A DNA stretch of 64,000 bases from Lacibacter cauensis. Lineage in GTDB: Bacteria > Bacteroidota > Bacteroidia > Chitinophagales > Chitinophagaceae. The notes beneath the pieces were generated by a model. That model ran no database searches. It was given only the letters and a program-made list of their open reading frames with translations, and was not told the origin of the DNA. This document shows positions 1 through 8,130 of this stretch, one piece after another (the first letter of the stretch is position 1; each line of letters opens with the position of its first letter). Where the stretch lies: positions 682,001 through 746,000 of the forward strand of contig NZ_VLLE01000003.1 of the NCBI RefSeq assembly GCF_007830055.1, given 5' to 3'. A program made the position numbers and the translations under genes.

Positions 1-4
1 AATT

Positions 5-457
5 ATGAGAGCGGTACTGCAACGAACGGCACATGCATCTGTTAAAGTTGATGGACAAATTACCGGCGCCATTGAAAAAGGATTACTGGTATTAGTTGGT
101 ATTGAAGATGCAGATACAACAGAGGATCTGGAGTGGCTTTCTTCAAAAATTGTGAACCTGCGCATTTTTGATGATGAGAATGGCGTAATGAACCTGAGCG
201 TAAAAGATGTGGCAGGTGATGTTTTATTGGTAAGCCAGTTTACCTTGCATGCATCAACAAAAAAAGGAAACCGCCCATCATACATCAAAGCTAGCAAACC
301 CGATTTTGCGGTACCGATGTATGAAAAAATGATTGTACAACTGGAAAAGGAACTGGGTAGAAAAATACAGACCGGCGTGTTTGGTGCTGATATGAAAGTG
401 GAGTTGCTGAACGATGGCCCGGTTACAATTGTAATTGATACGAAGAATAAGGAGTAA
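5..457 (+). CDS. dtd: D-aminoacyl-tRNA deacylase
   Basis: Cytosolic proofreading enzyme that hydrolyses D-amino acids (and glycine mischarged on tRNA-Ala) from tRNA. The 150 residues match the usual family length. Visible signatures are the N-terminal MRAVLQRT, the SQFTL motif at residues 77-81 and the NDGPVT motif at 136-141, which carries the Gly-cisPro dipeptide that selects chirality. The ATG lies four bases from the window edge, so its upstream signals are not visible. The stop codon falls inside a short 7-bp-periodic AT-rich stretch. The mazG-like gene follows 32 bp downstream in the same direction and is probably co-transcribed. Confidence 0.95.
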   Translation: MRAVLQRTAHASVKVDGQITGAIEKGLLVLVGIEDADTTEDLEWLSSKIVNLRIFDDENGVMNLSVKDVAGDVLLVSQFTLHASTKKGNRPSYIKASKPDFAVPMYEKMIVQLEKELGRKIQTGVFGADMKVELLNDGPVTIVIDTKNKE

Positions 458-479
458 TGAATAATTTATAATGGATAAA
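452..479. repeat. short array of four 7-bp units (xxxTAAT type)
   Basis: Four consecutive heptads, GAGTAAT, GAATAAT, TTATAAT and GGATAAA, cover the dtd stop codon and the start of the intergenic gap. The 7-bp period is the same as in the heptad elements of the heme region, but the units differ and there is no clear inverted partner. It may be a decayed solo element or simply AT-rich sequence. Confidence 0.35.
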
Positions 480-489
480 TGATACGATA

Positions 490-828
490 ATGAGTATAGA
501 CATAACACTAAAGCAGGCACAGACTGATGTGGACCAATGGATCAAAACTGTTGGTGTACGCTACTTTAATGAATTGACCAACCTTGGTATTTTAATGGAA
601 GAAGTGGGTGAGCTGTCGAGGTTGATGGTACGCAAATACGGCGAACAATCGTTTAAAGAAAGCGATAAAGGCAGGGAACTGAGTGATGAAATGGCTGATG
701 TGCTGTGGGTGCTGATTTGCCTCGCCAATCAAACCGGTGTTGATTTAACCGAAGCCCTGCAAAAGAATTTTGAGAAGAAAAACATAAGGGATGCCAATCG
801 GCATCAGGAAAATGAAAAGTTGAAATAA
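490..828 (+). CDS. MazG-like nucleotide pyrophosphohydrolase
   Basis: All-alpha NTP pyrophosphohydrolase of the MazG/dCTPase superfamily, expected to hydrolyse non-canonical or surplus nucleoside triphosphates to monophosphate and pyrophosphate in the cytosol. The metal-binding pattern is visible: EEVGE at residues 37-41, then E67-x2-D70 in a helix about 25 residues later. At 112 residues it is a single-domain form, not the double-domain MazG of E. coli. It follows dtd by 32 bp, so the pair may share a transcript as two small cleaning enzymes. The natural substrate cannot be read from the sequence. Confidence 0.85.
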   Translation: MSIDITLKQAQTDVDQWIKTVGVRYFNELTNLGILMEEVGELSRLMVRKYGEQSFKESDKGRELSDEMADVLWVLICLANQTGVDLTEALQKNFEKKNIRDANRHQENEKLK

Positions 829-894
829 CACCTGGGTTCCAAAATTGGCTTTTGTTTCTTGCTGCTGTTCCTTCGTCTTGCGACTGCAAACGCT

Positions 895-902
895 TATCTT
901 TG
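895..902 (+). promoter_or_regulatory. predicted -7 promoter element of glyS
   Basis: TATCTTTG matches the Bacteroidota -7 consensus TAnnTTTG exactly and lies 22 bp before the glyS ATG at 925. No good -33 TTTG is seen at ideal spacing. Its position supports the downstream glyS start. Confidence 0.55.
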
Positions 903-924
903 CCCACCTTCAAAAACAGCGAAC

Positions 925-2382
925 ATGGCGAACGAAAAGCTTTTTGCAAACATTATCTCTCACGCTAAAGAGTATGGCTATATTTTCCAGTCATCAGAAA
1001 TTTACGATGGTTTAAGTGCGGTATATGATTACGGCCAGTACGGATCGCAGCTGAAAAAGAACATCCGTGATTTCTGGTGGAAGAGTATGACTCAGCTGCA
1101 CGACAATATTGTAGGTATTGATGCGGCTATTTTTATGCATCCTACTACCTGGAAGGCCAGCGGCCACGTAGATAATTTCAGCGATCCGATGATTGATAAC
1201 AAGGACAGCAAAAAGCGCTACCGTGTAGATCATTTAATTGAAGGTTTTGCAGAAACATTATCTGCAGATCAGGGAGCAGCCCTCATTACAAAAATGGAAC
1301 AGTTGTTAGCGGCCGATGATTTTACCGGCATTAAACATCTGATTGAAGACAATAAGATCAAATGTTCGGTAAGCGGTACTGCTAACTGGACCGATGTGCG
1401 CCAATTCAACCTCATGTTCTCCACCGAGTTTGGCGCTGTAAGCAGCGATAACCCGGAAGATAATATTGTATACCTCCGCCCCGAAACGGCACAGGGTATT
1501 TTCGTCAACTTCCTTAATGTGCAAAAGACCGGCCGTATGAAAATACCGTTTGGTATTGCACAAACAGGAAAGGCTTTTCGAAACGAAATTGTGGCCCGCC
1601 AGTTCATCTTCCGTATGCGGGAGTTTGAACAAATGGAAATGCAGTTTTTCGTACGCCCCGGTACGGAACTCGATTGGTATGCAAAATGGAAAGAAACCCG
1701 TTTGCAGTGGCATAAAGATCTGGGCTTACCTGCTGAAAAGCTCCGTTTCCACGACCACGTAAAACTGGCGCACTATGCAAACGCAGCGGTAGATATTGAG
1801 TTTGAATTTCCGTTTGGATGGAAAGAACTGGAAGGAATCCACTCAAGAACCGACTATGATCTTCGCCGCCACCAGGAGTTCAGCAAAAAGAAAATGCAGT
1901 ATTTCGATAATGATCTGAATGCAGAAGGTAAACCTTATGGCAATTATATTCCTTATGTGGTGGAAACCTCTGTTGGTCTGGATCGTTTGTTCCTCACCGT
2001 TTTAAGCAATGCTTATCATGAGGAAGAAGTGCCTACCGCAGAAGAAGGTAAAACAGATATGCGTACAGTTTTGCGGTTACCTGCCAAAATTGCACCTATC
2101 AAACTGGCAGTGTTTCCACTTACTAAAAAAGACGGATTGCCGGAACTGGCTGAAGAAATCGTAAAAGAATGCCGTCCGCATTTTGCATGTTTTTATGAAG
2201 AGAAAGATGCTATTGGTAAGCGCTACCGCAGGCAGGATGCAATTGGTACGCCGTTCTGTGTTACCGTCGATCATCAAACAAAAGAAGATGGCACGGTTAC
2301 AATCCGCAACAGGGATACATTGGTGCAGGAGCGAATTCCCGCAACTGCCGTTAAACAATTTATTCTCAATTATATTGCATAA
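925..2382 (+). CDS. glyS: glycine--tRNA ligase (dimeric type)
   Basis: Class II aminoacyl-tRNA synthetase that charges tRNA-Gly. It is the single-chain alpha-2 form, not the bacterial alpha2-beta2 form. The 485 residues show the class II core: RPETAQGIFVNF around residue 195, the motif 2 region with FRNEI and FRMREFEQMEMQFF, and ETSVGLDRLFL near motif 3. A C-terminal anticodon-binding domain follows, with GKRYRRQDAIGTPFCVTVD. The frame is open upstream from 859, but the start MANEKLF at 925 is preferred: the upstream part crosses a TAnnTTTG promoter element and reads as non-conserved leader. Dimeric GlyRS is normal for Bacteroidota. Confidence 0.95.
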   Translation: MANEKLFANIISHAKEYGYIFQSSEIYDGLSAVYDYGQYGSQLKKNIRDFWWKSMTQLHDNIVGIDAAIFMHPTTWKASGHVDNFSDPMIDNKDSKKRYRVDHLIEGFAETLSADQGAALITKMEQLLAADDFTGIKHLIEDNKIKCSVSGTANWTDVRQFNLMFSTEFGAVSSDNPEDNIVYLRPETAQGIFVNFLNVQKTGRMKIPFGIAQTGKAFRNEIVARQFIFRMREFEQMEMQFFVRPGTELDWYAKWKETRLQWHKDLGLPAEKLRFHDHVKLAHYANAAVDIEFEFPFGWKELEGIHSRTDYDLRRHQEFSKKKMQYFDNDLNAEGKPYGNYIPYVVETSVGLDRLFLTVLSNAYHEEEVPTAEEGKTDMRTVLRLPAKIAPIKLAVFPLTKKDGLPELAEEIVKECRPHFACFYEEKDAIGKRYRRQDAIGTPFCVTVDHQTKEDGTVTIRNRDTLVQERIPATAVKQFILNYIA

Positions 2383-2485
2383 TTGGCAGAAGTGAACTAA
2401 TTTGCCGCCCGAGCGCTTTATTTATTAGCATACCCAAATCAATACAGGCAAATTGCCATGTTATTGAACTAAACCTTAGGAAGAA

Positions 2486-2839
2486 ATGATAGACCTTACT
2501 CAATTAACCCTTGAAATCCTAGGTTTCATACCAGGTGAAATCTTTGGCCTAACACAATCGACCCTTCAAATTCACGTAGTTCTTTTCGGTGCATTAACTG
2601 CTGTTTTTATATTCATCGGCTTTCTGTATGGGCGTAAAAATGTAAAAGCGAAGGAAAAACGCATCTTGGAAGTAGAAGAAGAAATGCTTGCAGCACACCA
2701 GGAAATTTTACAGTATGCTAAAGCCAATAAGCAGTTGAAGGAAACTCTCGAAAAAGCAAAAATTCCTTATCCAGTTACAAGAATAGATGAAGAGGATGAT
2801 GAAAAGGTTAGAAAAATTCCTCTTGGTAAAATCGGATAA
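2486..2839 (+). CDS. small membrane-anchored coiled-coil protein
   Basis: Unrecognised 117-residue protein. Residues about 28-48 form one strongly hydrophobic transmembrane helix (HVVLFGALTAVFIFIGFLYG), followed by a basic stop-transfer stretch. The charged region at 53-92, rich in Glu, Lys, Ala and Leu, looks like a coiled coil. The C-terminal tail is acidic then basic (IDEEDDEKVRKIP). The likely topology is a short periplasmic N-terminus and a cytoplasmic coiled coil, but this is inferred from charge only. An AGGAAG ribosome-binding-like sequence precedes the ATG. The gene ends at a bidirectional hairpin shared with the convergent subtilase gene. No function is proposed. Confidence 0.6.
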   Translation: MIDLTQLTLEILGFIPGEIFGLTQSTLQIHVVLFGALTAVFIFIGFLYGRKNVKAKEKRILEVEEEMLAAHQEILQYAKANKQLKETLEKAKIPYPVTRIDEEDDEKVRKIPLGKIG

Positions 2840-2850
2840 TCAAATAAGAA

Positions 2851-2884
2851 ATAAAAAAAAAGAGCCATTAGGCTCTTTTTTTTA
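2851..2884. terminator. bidirectional rho-independent terminator
   Basis: The stem AGAGCC / GGCTCT (2861-2866 with 2871-2876) has a 4-nt loop, with an A-tract on the left and a T-tract on the right. It lies between the convergent small membrane protein gene and the subtilase gene and can serve both. Confidence 0.85.
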
Positions 2885-2906
2885 TGCTTGTATGTTTGCG
2901 GGTTTA

Positions 2907-5900
2907 TTATTTGCCCTTTGTGATCTTTTTCGTGTACTTATCTTTTCCTTTTGCATCTCTTATTTCTACAAAGTAGATACCCTTTGGCAGCTGGCTCATA
3001 TCTACCTTGGTATCGCTGTAGGATGTTTGTACAAGCTTCATTTCCTGGCCAATGCTGTTTACAATACGAACTGTCATTGAACGTACTTGTGGTTTATTGC
3101 CCACAGCAATCATTAAGTTTCCTGCTTCGTCGGGGAATGCATTCTTAATAAATATGCCGGTTTCAGGAACATCGTTTACATCCGTTACAAGTTGCGCTAA
3201 ACCCATATCCACAGCATTGATCCAGAACTCAGAAAAACTCTTCACTTTAAATTCCGCATAATAGCCATTGTTAAATGGCACTACATCAACTTTACCTGAA
3301 TCAATGAACAGGAATGTTCCATCTGTACCATCGTTGAGTAAACCATTTTCGAATGAAGCATAACCGCTGTATTTGGTAACAGCAGCCAGGAATGCATCAG
3401 AAAACTTCGTACAGCCTGTACAGCTTGTGGCAGATAGCAATCTGTTTACTTCCTGTTCTGTAAAGTAGAAGCGAACCAATACACTATCGGTTGGTGCATT
3501 TGCAGAACTGATAACAAGATTACGATCGAGATAATACTGATTGTTCATGTAACGCACGGGATTGGTGTTGATGTAAACACTCACATTCGTAGTACCAAGA
3601 TTCTGACCTAAAGGATGGATTGAAGCAATACGGTTACCGCCACTGTTAAAATGCACCCAGTTATTTCCGGACACTGTTTGGCTGTTATTTAAAACATCAG
3701 TACCGGTATACACGGTTGCTTTATCAAAGATGTGGATGTCATCAATACCCACGCCTTCATATTCTGTCAACTCATCACTTGATAATACAAAACGGAAACG
3801 GATGTTTGCTGCATTCGGCACCTCTGTACTCGATACATGCCAGCGTTGAATACTTTTTCTCCATGATTGGTTACTGGTTGAGTCGAACCAATTAGTACCG
3901 TTGGTAGCAGATAAACGTTGCCAGGTATTACCATTATCAATGCTGTATTCGAGTGTATGATAATCGCAGTTGCAATTATCTTCCTGTTGTGAAATATGGC
4001 TAAAGCTTAAAACAGGTTGCGTTAAGCTGCTGAGGTTAAAGCAAGGTGAGTAGAGATATGCATTTTCGTTTTGCCTGTAAATACTGTTAAGTGTAGTAAA
4101 CCAACCTTTGCCTTCACTGGCAGCTCGTTTCATAATTGTTTTTCCTGGCTCACCCCATTGCCAGCTGTTGTAGCTTAAGGTATCTGTAAACCAGTTACCC
4201 TTATTATTATTGAAGCGTTCGAGGTAAGGGAAGGTGGTAACTAACGGGCTGCTGTAAACATATTGATTTGTAGTACTGTCGTTGACAGGATAATTGTCGC
4301 CGGGTAATTGTACCCATGCATCAACTTTATATGCTCTTAACGCAGTTAGGTCGGCAGTTGTTGTAAATGTATAATTCACTTCGGTGTTTGCAGGTAACGA
4401 ACTGATGCTGCCTGCTACAGGTGTTCCGTTATTGATGCGGTAGTAAACAGGAACATTATTGTACACAGAAGTGGTAGTGTTTTTTACTTTGATGGTAACA
4501 ACTGTATTACCTGCATTACAGAGGAACGTATCGGGCGCAACAATCTGTGTTAACTGCAGATCGTTGTTGGCTTTTACAATTCGCAGATCATCAAATGTAA
4601 ACCCATCATCCATATCATCACTTTCACTGCTGTAACTGCCATTGTTTGCCGAAGTAGTTCCTTGCTGACCAAACCGAACCTGGAAACTGGAGCTTACCGG
4701 TTGACCAAGCTCATTGATGTTGATGCTTACTCGTTTGATATCGCCAGGTTTGCCTTGATTGGCAGACAGGTCGTATACTTTTATCCATGGATTAACATCA
4801 CTACCACGCATCCAAACAGCAGTGCCGGGTTGTTTCAACTGTCCGTGATTTTTAAAACTAAAATCAAAGCGTAAACCCTGATCGGCTATGTAATTAGAAA
4901 GATTCGCAGTTGCAATAATTTCGTTATTGGCTAACACGCCTGTATAGTTTACAGCATCCAGCGTTAATGCTTTACCGCCTGTAACAGCAATGCCGCTGTT
5001 CACAAAAGTGCGCAAACGCCCGTTGGGTGTAGTAGTAAAGTCGAATGCGGGCAAACTGGTTAATGCAAAGTAGTTACTGGTGTAAGTTGAAGTATCTGCA
5101 GCTTCAAAACCTTCCGTGTATGGTAAACTGATTGCTGGGTTTACAACTTGACGGATAGTATATATCAATTCGTCATTAGTTGTTTGTATGTCTCCGGTTT
5201 GCTTAACCGTTACTTTAATGGTATAGGTGCCAGGTGCTGCAAAATTTGCCGGAGTTGTAAAAGTGTAATTAACGGTACCGCCTGCGGCAATTGTTGCAGC
5301 TGATGTTTCAGAAATAATTGAACCACCATTTACCTGGTAGGTTAATGTATAACTGCCGCTGGTCGCAACATCGTCGAGGTTTTTAATGCGAACTGTTACG
5401 GGATGTGCAGCGGTTAATGCATTACTTGTTAATACCCGTCCATTTATTGGTGAAAGTAAGGAGTCAATTTTCAGATCCTTATCAAACTCAGCTGCAGTGC
5501 AGGGGGTAGTTGAAGTTGGGATGATGCTTTTGGCAACGGCACGCTGACCTACTGAATCGGTAATACGCCCTCTTACTGTAAACCAATAGGTTTTTGTTTT
5601 GTCAAGCGCATTTACCCTGTAGCTGGTTGCAGTAGTAGTTCCTAAGCTTACATATTCATAATCTACCAATTGCAATACTTCGTAGTCTGTTGCTCCTGAA
5701 ATAGCGGGCCACGAAAGATTAACGTAACCTTCGCATGGAACAGAAGGTGTAAGAACCGGTTGTTCAAGTAATGTAAAGTTGCCGGCAGTTACGGCAGAAG
5801 CACCGCCACCGTTTCTTGTAACACGCACTTTACCTTTATTGGTAGGGGTGTTCGGAATGCCAATCCAACGTAATCGATGTTGGTTTGCAGCGACATTATT

Positions 5901-8012
5901 ATTTATCGTAATCCACGTTGCACCATCGTCAATGGAATATTCTATTGTGAATGTATTTGTGCTGTTGTCGTTTGCATTCCATTTAATTACTTCATCCTGC
6001 CCTGCTGCCAGTCTCTCTCCTCCAATTGGGTATTCGAGTTTAATACCATCAAATAGAAACTCATAAGTAACAAAATATTCCTGTGGACCATTAGGTATAT
6101 TAAATCCGCTAAGGTTGACGGTTACGTTGCTGCTTGGATTATCAATTGTTACCTGTTCTATATTGTTGACATGATCTGCGCCTCTGGTGGCAGGAAGATT
6201 TACTGAAGCAGGAGCGGAATTTAAAATCCATGGCTGATATGATGTTGCACCATCAATAACCGTCAAATCAATATCGTTTACTAGTGCATTCGCAGCTACA
6301 GGCGACCCTGGTCTATCGTGCCAGTAAACCATTACTTTTATTTGCTTTGTGCCTGCAGGAACTGTAATTGTTTGAGAGTATGTCCCGCCAGACGATAGCA
6401 CACCAGAGAAATAGCGATTATTCTCAAGAGCTTCTGCAGCTCTTCGCGGATTAATAAATCCAAACCCATAGCTATAATCCGGACCGGGATTTCCTCTATC
6501 ATCACCAGTATTACAAATCACAGCCTTTAGTAGTGCAGATTTTGGAAGAGTGTTACTGTTAAGTTGCTTGTATCTTTCGGTAAGTAAACTCCACACGCCA
6601 GTAATGAAGGGTGAGGAAAAACTCGTACCATATGCGTCTTGGTAACCGTTGTTGCCACTTGTGGTCATTACAGCTACGCCACTCGCAGTAATTTCAGGCT
6701 TTATTCTTCCATCTTCTACAGGACCTCTACTGGATGAAAGGTTTAGTGCATCTGTCCCCACATGATAATCCGCAACATCTAAAATATTTTTACCCGCTTG
6801 GTAACCGCTTTTTATGGTACCAAAGGACAAAGGAAATGGCGAGCAGGTTCTTTGCCCATCGTTTCCTGCAGCAAAAACATGTTGTAAAAAGGGATTGCTG
6901 TAAATCTGTTGATCTACAAATACACTCAACTCATTGTATTCGCCATCGCCAATACAGCCTGCAAGACCATTATAATAGGAGTTATTTGTAACAGTCATGC
7001 CGTAGTCATTGAAGTAAGTAGGAGTTTTTGCCAGTATCAAATCAAAATAATCAACGATCAAACGACTTTTAGGTGCCACGCCACGAAAACGTTCTTCAAC
7101 CAATCCATCACCGCCTACTACACCAGATACCATTCTTCCGTGAATATTACTCGTATAAATTGGGTTTCGGTTTAATACATTTTTTGTATTATCTAGATGC
7201 ATAGGATCTGAATCATCACCCACGCCAACAGTTATTCCTGCACCCGTTAAATTCCGTCCTCCTGCTTCTGAACCGGTGAGATTGGTTAATCCAAATAATC
7301 CTCTTTCACGTTGATTCAATGGCACAACCTGGTTGTTACCTGTATTGAGATAGGCTACAGCCGGTATCTGGCTGATGGCATCAATTTGTTTTGCAGAAAC
7401 CCTTATTTGCAACAAACCTTGATTTAAGAATGTACTCTTTATTAATGCTGCACCGAGATTTTCAAACTGTGCTTTCACATCTGCCCATTGTACGGCGGGT
7501 AATAATTGTACATTGAGCGTAAGATTGGTTTCAGGCTGTTGGCTTGCAATTGATTGGCTTAATTCCCGGCCAAGTTTCGATGATCCGGGTAATTGAGAAA
7601 TAGCTCTGATGCCAATGCTGTAAAGTTGGGAATACTGTTGTGTTTTTTTTAATCTAACCTGGTAACTATTATCTGGCAGGTATTGCAATAATTCAATTTC
7701 GTTATTTTTTAATGACTGTTGTTGAGCTGCAGTAACAGGGCCATTAAATGATAAAAGACAATACGTCCATTCTCCAACCCGTCCCTTTTTAAACTCGTTG
7801 TTAATATTTTCCACAGTCATGTTTTCTTTAACAACAACATTGCCTGTTTTTAAGCGAATGGTGGTGACTGTCTTTTGTGCAAGAACAAATTGGATACTGC
7901 CAATAAGCATTGCAGCAAGCAGCAATGGCTTTGCAAAATTTGTATAACGCAAACGAAAATGTTTTTGGAAATATGAAGCAGATAGAGGTGAAAGCAGGTT
8001 CAAGTGTTTCAT
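2907..8012 (-). CDS. secreted S8 (subtilisin-like) peptidase with T9SS sorting tail
   Basis: Very large (1701 aa) serine peptidase predicted to cross the inner membrane by Sec and the outer membrane by the type IX system. A hydrophobic signal lies at residues 28-45, ending VLAQ. A propeptide-like region spans about 46-235 and the S8 domain about 240-520. Catalytic residues visible are D266 or D267 (GVGDDSDP), H291 (HGRMVSG), N384 (AAGN) and S464 (GTSFSSP). Then come a subtilase-associated beta domain, an FN3 domain near 750-838, two CARDB-like segments near 854-957 and 1154-1257, and two jelly-roll/MAM-like regions near 964-1150 and 1260-1437. The last 80 residues form a Por-type sorting domain with VDMSQLPKGIYFVEI. 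It stands alone on the minus strand. Substrate unknown; a nutritional or surface role is inferred. Confidence 0.9.
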   Translation of the reverse strand: MKHLNLLSPLSASYFQKHFRLRYTNFAKPLLLAAMLIGSIQFVLAQKTVTTIRLKTGNVVVKENMTVENINNEFKKGRVGEWTYCLLSFNGPVTAAQQQSLKNNEIELLQYLPDNSYQVRLKKTQQYSQLYSIGIRAISQLPGSSKLGRELSQSIASQQPETNLTLNVQLLPAVQWADVKAQFENLGAALIKSTFLNQGLLQIRVSAKQIDAISQIPAVAYLNTGNNQVVPLNQRERGLFGLTNLTGSEAGGRNLTGAGITVGVGDDSDPMHLDNTKNVLNRNPIYTSNIHGRMVSGVVGGDGLVEERFRGVAPKSRLIVDYFDLILAKTPTYFNDYGMTVTNNSYYNGLAGCIGDGEYNELSVFVDQQIYSNPFLQHVFAAGNDGQRTCSPFPLSFGTIKSGYQAGKNILDVADYHVGTDALNLSSSRGPVEDGRIKPEITASGVAVMTTSGNNGYQDAYGTSFSSPFITGVWSLLTERYKQLNSNTLPKSALLKAVICNTGDDRGNPGPDYSYGFGFINPRRAAEALENNRYFSGVLSSGGTYSQTITVPAGTKQIKVMVYWHDRPGSPVAANALVNDIDLTVIDGATSYQPWILNSAPASVNLPATRGADHVNNIEQVTIDNPSSNVTVNLSGFNIPNGPQEYFVTYEFLFDGIKLEYPIGGERLAAGQDEVIKWNANDNSTNTFTIEYSIDDGATWITINNNVAANQHRLRWIGIPNTPTNKGKVRVTRNGGGASAVTAGNFTLLEQPVLTPSVPCEGYVNLSWPAISGATDYEVLQLVDYEYVSLGTTTATSYRVNALDKTKTYWFTVRGRITDSVGQRAVAKSIIPTSTTPCTAAEFDKDLKIDSLLSPINGRVLTSNALTAAHPVTVRIKNLDDVATSGSYTLTYQVNGGSIISETSAATIAAGGTVNYTFTTPANFAAPGTYTIKVTVKQTGDIQTTNDELIYTIRQVVNPAISLPYTEGFEAADTSTYTSNYFALTSLPAFDFTTTPNGRLRTFVNSGIAVTGGKALTLDAVNYTGVLANNEIIATANLSNYIADQGLRFDFSFKNHGQLKQPGTAVWMRGSDVNPWIKVYDLSANQGKPGDIKRVSININELGQPVSSSFQVRFGQQGTTSANNGSYSSESDDMDDGFTFDDLRIVKANNDLQLTQIVAPDTFLCNAGNTVVTIKVKNTTTSVYNNVPVYYRINNGTPVAGSISSLPANTEVNYTFTTTADLTALRAYKVDAWVQLPGDNYPVNDSTTNQYVYSSPLVTTFPYLERFNNNKGNWFTDTLSYNSWQWGEPGKTIMKRAASEGKGWFTTLNSIYRQNENAYLYSPCFNLSSLTQPVLSFSHISQQEDNCNCDYHTLEYSIDNGNTWQRLSATNGTNWFDSTSNQSWRKSIQRWHVSSTEVPNAANIRFRFVLSSDELTEYEGVGIDDIHIFDKATVYTGTDVLNNSQTVSGNNWVHFNSGGNRIASIHPLGQNLGTTNVSVYINTNPVRYMNNQYYLDRNLVISSANAPTDSVLVRFYFTEQEVNRLLSATSCTGCTKFSDAFLAAVTKYSGYASFENGLLNDGTDGTFLFIDSGKVDVVPFNNGYYAEFKVKSFSEFWINAVDMGLAQLVTDVNDVPETGIFIKNAFPDEAGNLMIAVGNKPQVRSMTVRIVNSIGQEMKLVQTSYSDTKVDMSQLPKGIYFVEIRDAKGKDKYTKKITKGK

Positions 8013-8094
8013 GGAACTGGTTTTCAGATTTTGGATTACCTCAAAAATAAGTAATATCAGCTTAAAACGGAAGCTTTTGACCGAATAGTTCTTG

Positions 8095-8124
8095 TTGAAG
8101 ATAAATGTCGGCTTTGTATCTTTA
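8095..8124 (+). promoter_or_regulatory. predicted promoter of mfd
   Basis: TTG at 8095-8097 and TATCTTTA at 8117-8124 are separated by 19 bp, the spacing of Bacteroidota -33/-7 promoters. The last base of the -7 element differs from TAnnTTTG. Transcription would begin close to the GTG at 8131, which argues against a TTG start at 8092. Confidence 0.45.
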
Positions 8125-8130
8125 CCGCCT

